A stretch of 64,000 bases of DNA from Motiliproteus sp965230185 (GTDB taxonomy: Bacteria > Pseudomonadota > Gammaproteobacteria > Pseudomonadales > Balneatricaceae), in assembly GCA_965230185.1 (NCBI GenBank), contig OZ245995.1, positions 2,604,001 to 2,668,000 of the forward strand. Reading direction: 5' to 3'. Shown in pieces: positions 60,241 to 64,000 of this stretch. The translations under genes and the position numbers were made by a program. The notes under the pieces are model-generated. The model ran no database searches, was not told where the DNA came from, and saw nothing but the letters and a program-made list of their open reading frames with translations. Within the stretch, counting starts at the first letter, position 1. Every line of letters starts with the position of its first letter.

Positions 60241-61308
60241 ATGTCTGCTTCCACTGCTCCGGTTATTATCGCTGCCAGCAAGATTATCGACGCACAAGGT
60301 TCACTGGAGCCCTGTCTGTCACTGGAGGCCGGCATAAAGGCACTGGGTGTTACGCCGGCCATTCTGACTATCGATCCGCTTCGGGCGGGCTGGCATACCC
60401 CGCGTCGGGATGGGCACTTTCGCAGTGGTTGCGCTCCCATCGAAGCGTTGCAGTACGGGGTCAGGCTGCTGGCCGAAGGGAAAAATCAGGCGTTTGTTAT
60501 CAGTGGCGACGAGCCGCTCAAAACCGGCTATAGCCGTGAGGAGCGGCTTCAGCTGATGGCAATCTACGAAGATGACTATCCGATTACGCGAGCCTACGAT
60601 GATCTGGCGGGACGTTTTATTGGTAATCAGGGAATAACCGAATCTCTGTTCCGTCAGTGCTGTGAATCGCTGTTTGAAAACTACAAACGGACTTTCTGCG
60701 CAGCGGGGAGCGAAACGGCGGTTCTTCCGGACGAGCGCTGGTATCGGTCGGTAACCCCCAGATTCCGCGGAGTGGACTGTGCCAACCCTGTCATCGATTT
60801 CAGTGGTCGCCTGTTGATAGTCAGCCCGGAGCTGGCCGATGCGCTACAGATTCCGAATAGCATGAGGGTTGCGGTTACAGGCGTTGATGTTCAGCACCTG
60901 GATGGTGATGGACGCGACTATATCGGCCAGATTTCCGACTACCAGCACCTGCAGACGGCCTTCACCAACAGCTGTCATCAGGCAGGTGTCGATTTTGCTG
61001 ATCTTTTCCGGCGCCGACAGGCGTTGCTGGAGGTCTACAGCTGCTATCCGGTGGTGCCGATGGCGTTTATGCTGGTCAGTCGACTGATCGACAGCCTGAT
61101 GGAATTACCGGAATTGCTACGCGACTATGCGGTGACTGTAACCGGAGGTATGAATCTGGCGCGTGCCCCCTGGAACAGTCCGGCGCTGAATGGACTGATC
61201 AGTATGTATCAGCAGCTTATCAGTCAGTCGGAGGCTCATCTGGCCGCTGTGCATGGTAATGGCGGACTGGGCTATCGTCAGGGGGTAGCGATCCTGGAGC
61301 AGCGCTGA
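60241..61308 (+). CDS. Thiolase-like protein without canonical catalytic motifs
   Basis: A 355-residue protein divergent from the hox operon. The C-terminal half (VTVTGGMNLARAPWNSPALNGLI and AAVHGNGGLGYRQGVAIL) resembles the end of thiolase/acetyl-CoA acetyltransferase folds, and ALQYGVRLLAEGKNQAFVISGDE resembles the N-terminal thiolase helix-strand. I do not see the nucleophilic cysteine motif or the GHP histidine, so it may be a non-catalytic or alternative thiolase-like protein. The ATG at 60241 is preferred, with a GTG 12 bases upstream possible; both ribosome-binding sites are weak. Function not assigned. Confidence 0.6.
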   Translation: MSASTAPVIIAASKIIDAQGSLEPCLSLEAGIKALGVTPAILTIDPLRAGWHTPRRDGHFRSGCAPIEALQYGVRLLAEGKNQAFVISGDEPLKTGYSREERLQLMAIYEDDYPITRAYDDLAGRFIGNQGITESLFRQCCESLFENYKRTFCAAGSETAVLPDERWYRSVTPRFRGVDCANPVIDFSGRLLIVSPELADALQIPNSMRVAVTGVDVQHLDGDGRDYIGQISDYQHLQTAFTNSCHQAGVDFADLFRRRQALLEVYSCYPVVPMAFMLVSRLIDSLMELPELLRDYAVTVTGGMNLARAPWNSPALNGLISMYQQLISQSEAHLAAVHGNGGLGYRQGVAILEQR

Positions 61309-61319
61309 TGCTGCTCCAG
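61294..61319. terminator. Hairpin at the end of the thiolase-like gene
   Basis: Perfect 10-bp stem CTGGAGCAGC/GCTGCTCCAG with loop GCTGAT containing the stop codon. There is no T-run. It sits between convergent genes. Confidence 0.6.
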
Positions 61320-61351
61320 TCAGCCGTTGCGGCGAACACCGATTCAGCTTT

Positions 61352-61588
61352 TTACAGCTTCAGCTCTTTTATGGTGTTTTGAAGACTGGTGTAGTCCCAG
61401 TCGCTGCCATCCGGGCGCTTGTGGTCATGCTCGTTGAGCTTCTGGACCATCAGTTTCAGATTGTCTCCCTTTTTCTGATAGCCATGGATCAAATGGGCCA
61501 GCTCGTCCAGGTATGCAGCATCCTGTTGATCCGGCTGTCGTTGATGACCCTGTCCCTTGCGGGTGACTGTTGCCTTAAGTTGCTTCAC
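61352..61588 (-). CDS. Small basic protein of unknown function
   Basis: A 78-residue hydrophilic protein with a Lys/Arg/Gln-rich N-terminus (KATVTRKGQGHQRQPDQQD) and two predicted helices. The end reads RPDGSDWDYTSLQNTIKELKL. The GTG start has AGGAG eight bases upstream, a strong site that supports it as real. It lies on the minus strand between the thiolase-like and Ap4A genes. The family is not recognised; the C-terminal pattern G-x-W-x-x-T/S is reminiscent of helical domains in serine recombinases, but this is weak. Confidence 0.65.
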   Translation of the reverse strand: MKQLKATVTRKGQGHQRQPDQQDAAYLDELAHLIHGYQKKGDNLKLMVQKLNEHDHKRPDGSDWDYTSLQNTIKELKL

Positions 61589-61736
61589 CTCAGTTTCTCC
61601 TTTGTTGCTCGGTCAGATTATGCCTGACCAGGAACCGCTTGGGGAGATCACCCCTGCTTATTGCTAACACTGATCCTGGCTGGCTATATTTCTTACTGTC
61701 TCAGTTATCTGAAATTCACCGGACAGACAGGCTCAA

Positions 61737-62603
61737 ATGATTACAGAAACAGTCGGCAGCGCAGACCTGATGATGCGGGTAAAGCGGGTTAGTGAAGCAG
61801 CTATGCGCAGCGGAAAGCTGAAAAGCATCCGCACCGAGCTTACCCGGCATCGGGAGCAGGGCGTTGACTTTCAGATCCGGATTCTCACGAACATCGGTGA
61901 CAAAGAGGAGGCGGGGCGACGGCTGAGCCAGGCCGGCTCAACAAATGCTAATCCGTTCCTGCCCTATGACAGAGATCTTTATGTTGGTGAGCTGACCGAG
62001 AATCGGCTGATTCTGCTCAACAAGTACAATGTTATCGACCATCACCTGCTGATTGTCTCCGGCGATTATGAAGACCAACGGCTTCCTCTCGGTGAAGAAG
62101 ACTTTGTGGCCCTCAGCCTGCTGATGGCGAAATTTCCCTCACTGGGTTTCTATAACGGCGGCAAAGAGGCTGGTGCCAGTCAGATGCACAGGCATCTCCA
62201 GGTGGTGCCGCTGCAGAAAGAGGGGGTGGGGCGAGAGTTGCCGCTGGATCTCTGTGTATCAAATGGTATCGATATCGATTACAAGTATCGAATAGTATCC
62301 GGCATAGCTGGAGATCCCTACACTCGGGCTGCTGCGTTACTGGGATTCTACCAGCGCGCCATCAGGGAATTCGGGCTTGTCTGTTCGGAAAAAGCAGAAC
62401 TCCTCCCTTATAACCTGCTGGTCTGGCAGGACCGGGCGCTACTGGTTCCAAGGCGCACCGAATCCGTTGCGGGCATCTCTGTTAACAGCCTGGGATACGC
62501 CGGCACCTTCCTGGTCAGAAATCAGCAGCAGCGGCAGGCGCTGATCCGCAGAGGTCTTCTTAATTCGCTGGCTGAGGCAGGGGTGCCGACAAGCTGGAGC
62601 TGA
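61737..62603 (+). CDS. Ap4A phosphorylase / ATP adenylyltransferase
   Basis: A 288-residue HIT-superfamily enzyme. The GalT/Apa-like motif is MHRHLQVVP, with the catalytic histidine preceded by GGKEAGASQ, and the N-terminal NPFLPYDRDLYVGEL and NKYNVIDHHLLIVS match the ATP adenylyltransferase N-domain. The C-terminal half (LLPYNLLVWQDRALLVPRRTE) belongs to the same family. It would phosphorolyse diadenosine tetraphosphate to ADP and ATP, controlling this stress nucleotide. Its last 44 bases overlap, on the opposite strand, the end of the sensor kinase. Confidence 0.85.
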   Translation: MITETVGSADLMMRVKRVSEAAMRSGKLKSIRTELTRHREQGVDFQIRILTNIGDKEEAGRRLSQAGSTNANPFLPYDRDLYVGELTENRLILLNKYNVIDHHLLIVSGDYEDQRLPLGEEDFVALSLLMAKFPSLGFYNGGKEAGASQMHRHLQVVPLQKEGVGRELPLDLCVSNGIDIDYKYRIVSGIAGDPYTRAAALLGFYQRAIREFGLVCSEKAELLPYNLLVWQDRALLVPRRTESVAGISVNSLGYAGTFLVRNQQQRQALIRRGLLNSLAEAGVPTSWS

Positions 62604-64000
62604 CTTCTGCGGGGGCGCTCCTGGGGATTTCGATACGGTAATGAAGCCCCTGTCCCGGCTCCGAGTGGCAGCTGAGAGTACCTCCCAGTACCTGAGTGCA
62701 GATGTTATAGACAATAAAGGTCCCCAGACCGGAATTACCGCTGGCGCGACGAGTCGTGAAAAAAGGCTCAAACAACTGCTCCATTGCCTGCTGATCAACC
62801 CCTGAGCCGTCGTCGCCGTATTCCAGTCTGATGGAGTCACTTTCTCCTCTGAGCCGGATGTAGATATTTCCTTTCTGGCCGGGAGCGAAGCCATGGGTCA
62901 GCGAGTTGATTATCAGGTTGGTCAGGATCTGCGAAAACAAACCGGGATAGCCGTTGATGCTGAGCCCTTCCGGGCAGTCTGTTTTCACTTCATGGTTGTA
63001 CTTGCGTAATTCCGCTTTCAGGGCAAGAAGGGTGCTGCGGATGTACTCGGCGCAGTAGAAACTGCGGCGTTCTTCACTGGTCTGGTCGACGGCGATCATT
63101 TTAAAGCTTTTCACCAGGCTGGCTGAGCGATTGAGATTGCTCTGCAGGATGGCGCAGCCTTCGTGAAGCTCCTTTCGGGCGTGTTCGAAATCGGCCCGCT
63201 TAAGGTTATGGCTTTCGTATTTGTGAAACAGCTTGTTCAGCGCTTCCTCCAGCCAGCTTGCGGCGGTCAGGCTAACCCCCAGCGGAGTGTTGATCTCATG
63301 GGCGACACCCGCCACCAGGCTGCCCAGCGCCGCCATCTTCTCGCTTTCCACGAGCTGTTTCTGGGCTCGGGTCAGGCGGTCGAGAATCTCCTTCAGATCC
63401 TGATTAGAGCGCTCCAGGTCCAGTGTTCGGCTCCGTACACGATTCTCGAGCTGTTCGTTGAGGTCTCGCAGGGCTTGTTCAGCGGATTTAAGACTGCTGA
63501 TGTCGCGACCCTCCGGCACCAGCATCAGTACCCGGCCCTGATCGTCGGTGAGCGGCTGCACGGAAAAGTCCATGATGACCCTGTCCCCCTGGCTGTTTTC
63601 CAGGACGACTTCAAAGCGGTCGGTGCCTCCTTCCGCGACCCGTCTGACGGCATTTCTGAGTCGCTGCCGGCTCTCCTCTGACTGGCTCCACAGAGGCGTA
63701 TCCCACAGGTGGTGACCAATCACCTGCTGCTCGCTGATGCCGGCAAAATCCAGTGATGTGCGGTTGGTTTTCAGCAGTACGCCGTCGGGGTCCAGCAGAG
63801 CAATAAAATGGAAGCTGTTATCGAATATTCCCTGCAGTGTCTGCTTGCTTTTCTTAAGTTCTTTTTCGGTCTGTTGCTGTCGGTTGATGTGCATGCGCTG
63901 CAAAATAATCAGCAATATCAGAAAGAAGGTGAGCAGCAGGGCAAACCAGACCTGTGTTCGATACTTCTTATAAAAGCTGTCCGGGCGATTGATGATGACG
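62560..64000 (-). CDS. PAS-domain sensor histidine kinase (5' end beyond window)
   Basis: The frame is open to the window edge, so the N-terminus is missing. What is seen: a transmembrane helix (VWFALLLTFFLILLIIL), a coiled-coil linker, a PAS domain (LQGIFDNSFHFIALLDPDG to LMLVPEGRDIS), a second coiled coil, a HisKA-like box AALGSLVAGVAHEINTPLG with the phosphorylated His, and an HATPase domain with an N-box NLIINSLTHGF, G1 DDGSGVDQ and G2 SGNSGLGTFIV. The end overlaps the Ap4A gene tail to tail. There is no receiver or response regulator in view, so the output is unknown. Confidence 0.9.
   Translation of the reverse strand, partial: VIINRPDSFYKKYRTQVWFALLLTFFLILLIILQRMHINRQQQTEKELKKSKQTLQGIFDNSFHFIALLDPDGVLLKTNRTSLDFAGISEQQVIGHHLWDTPLWSQSEESRQRLRNAVRRVAEGGTDRFEVVLENSQGDRVIMDFSVQPLTDDQGRVLMLVPEGRDISSLKSAEQALRDLNEQLENRVRSRTLDLERSNQDLKEILDRLTRAQKQLVESEKMAALGSLVAGVAHEINTPLGVSLTAASWLEEALNKLFHKYESHNLKRADFEHARKELHEGCAILQSNLNRSASLVKSFKMIAVDQTSEERRSFYCAEYIRSTLLALKAELRKYNHEVKTDCPEGLSINGYPGLFSQILTNLIINSLTHGFAPGQKGNIYIRLRGESDSIRLEYGDDGSGVDQQAMEQLFEPFFTTRRASGNSGLGTFIVYNICTQVLGGTLSCHSEPGQGLHYRIEIPRSAPAEVSSSLSAPLPQPAN

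Overview
The window is about 64 kb of a GC-moderate chromosome from a gammaproteobacterium, most likely a marine member of the Oceanospirillales/Marinobacter-type lineages. This rests on gene content and order: gltA divergent from sdhCDAB-sucAB-lpd-sucCD, icd/cspD/clpS/clpA/infA/bpt/aat, and trxB/ftsK/lolA/rarA/crcB/serS. The species assignment is inference. No rRNA, tRNA or CRISPR array was seen.

Layout. 1-9.9 kb: metH (3' end outside the window) divergent from a PanP-type aspartate decarboxylase, then hpt, upp-uraA and prpE. prpE is preceded by a perfect 12-bp palindrome typical of GntR-type propionate regulators. 10.3-23.4 kb: TCA-cycle block, gltA on the minus strand and sdhCDAB-sucAB-lpd-sucCD on the plus strand, with recognisable divergent sigma70 promoters. 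23.5-39.4 kb: an accessory block. It has a PstS-like/porin/GGDEF-EAL operon, a VpsR-like enhancer-binding protein, a FapF-like coiled-coil/beta-barrel exporter, a complete IS3-family element with terminal repeats, a 3-bp target duplication and a programmed -1 frameshift site, and a minus-strand operon. That operon encodes a roughly 1075-residue Gly/Asn-rich decapeptide-repeat protein, a small secreted protein, a C39 peptidase and a secreted proline-rich repeat protein. 39.5-53.6 kb: core genes icd, cspD, clpS-clpA, infA, bpt-aat (N-degron pathway), trxB, ftsK, lolA, rarA, crcB, serS. 54-60 kb: a Sel1-repeat protein convergent with hoxFUYHW, an NAD-linked group 3d [NiFe]-hydrogenase operon with its own protease but no hyp genes in view. 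60.2-64 kb: a divergent thiolase-like protein, a small unknown protein, an Ap4A phosphorylase-like enzyme and a PAS histidine kinase cut by the window end.

Most interesting part. The 28-39 kb region reads as a divergent functional-amyloid (Fap-like) export locus. It pairs an outer-membrane FapF-like pore with a C39 protease and three secreted partners. One partner carries a near-canonical double-glycine leader motif, and another carries the aligned motif with GR in place of GG. The main substrate candidate is the giant repeat protein. c-di-GMP-linked genes (GGDEF-EAL, VpsR-like) sit next to it, and an IS3 copy has inserted between the convergent exporter and substrate operons. The assignment to a Fap-like system is by recognised sequence motifs and gene content only; no database search was possible.
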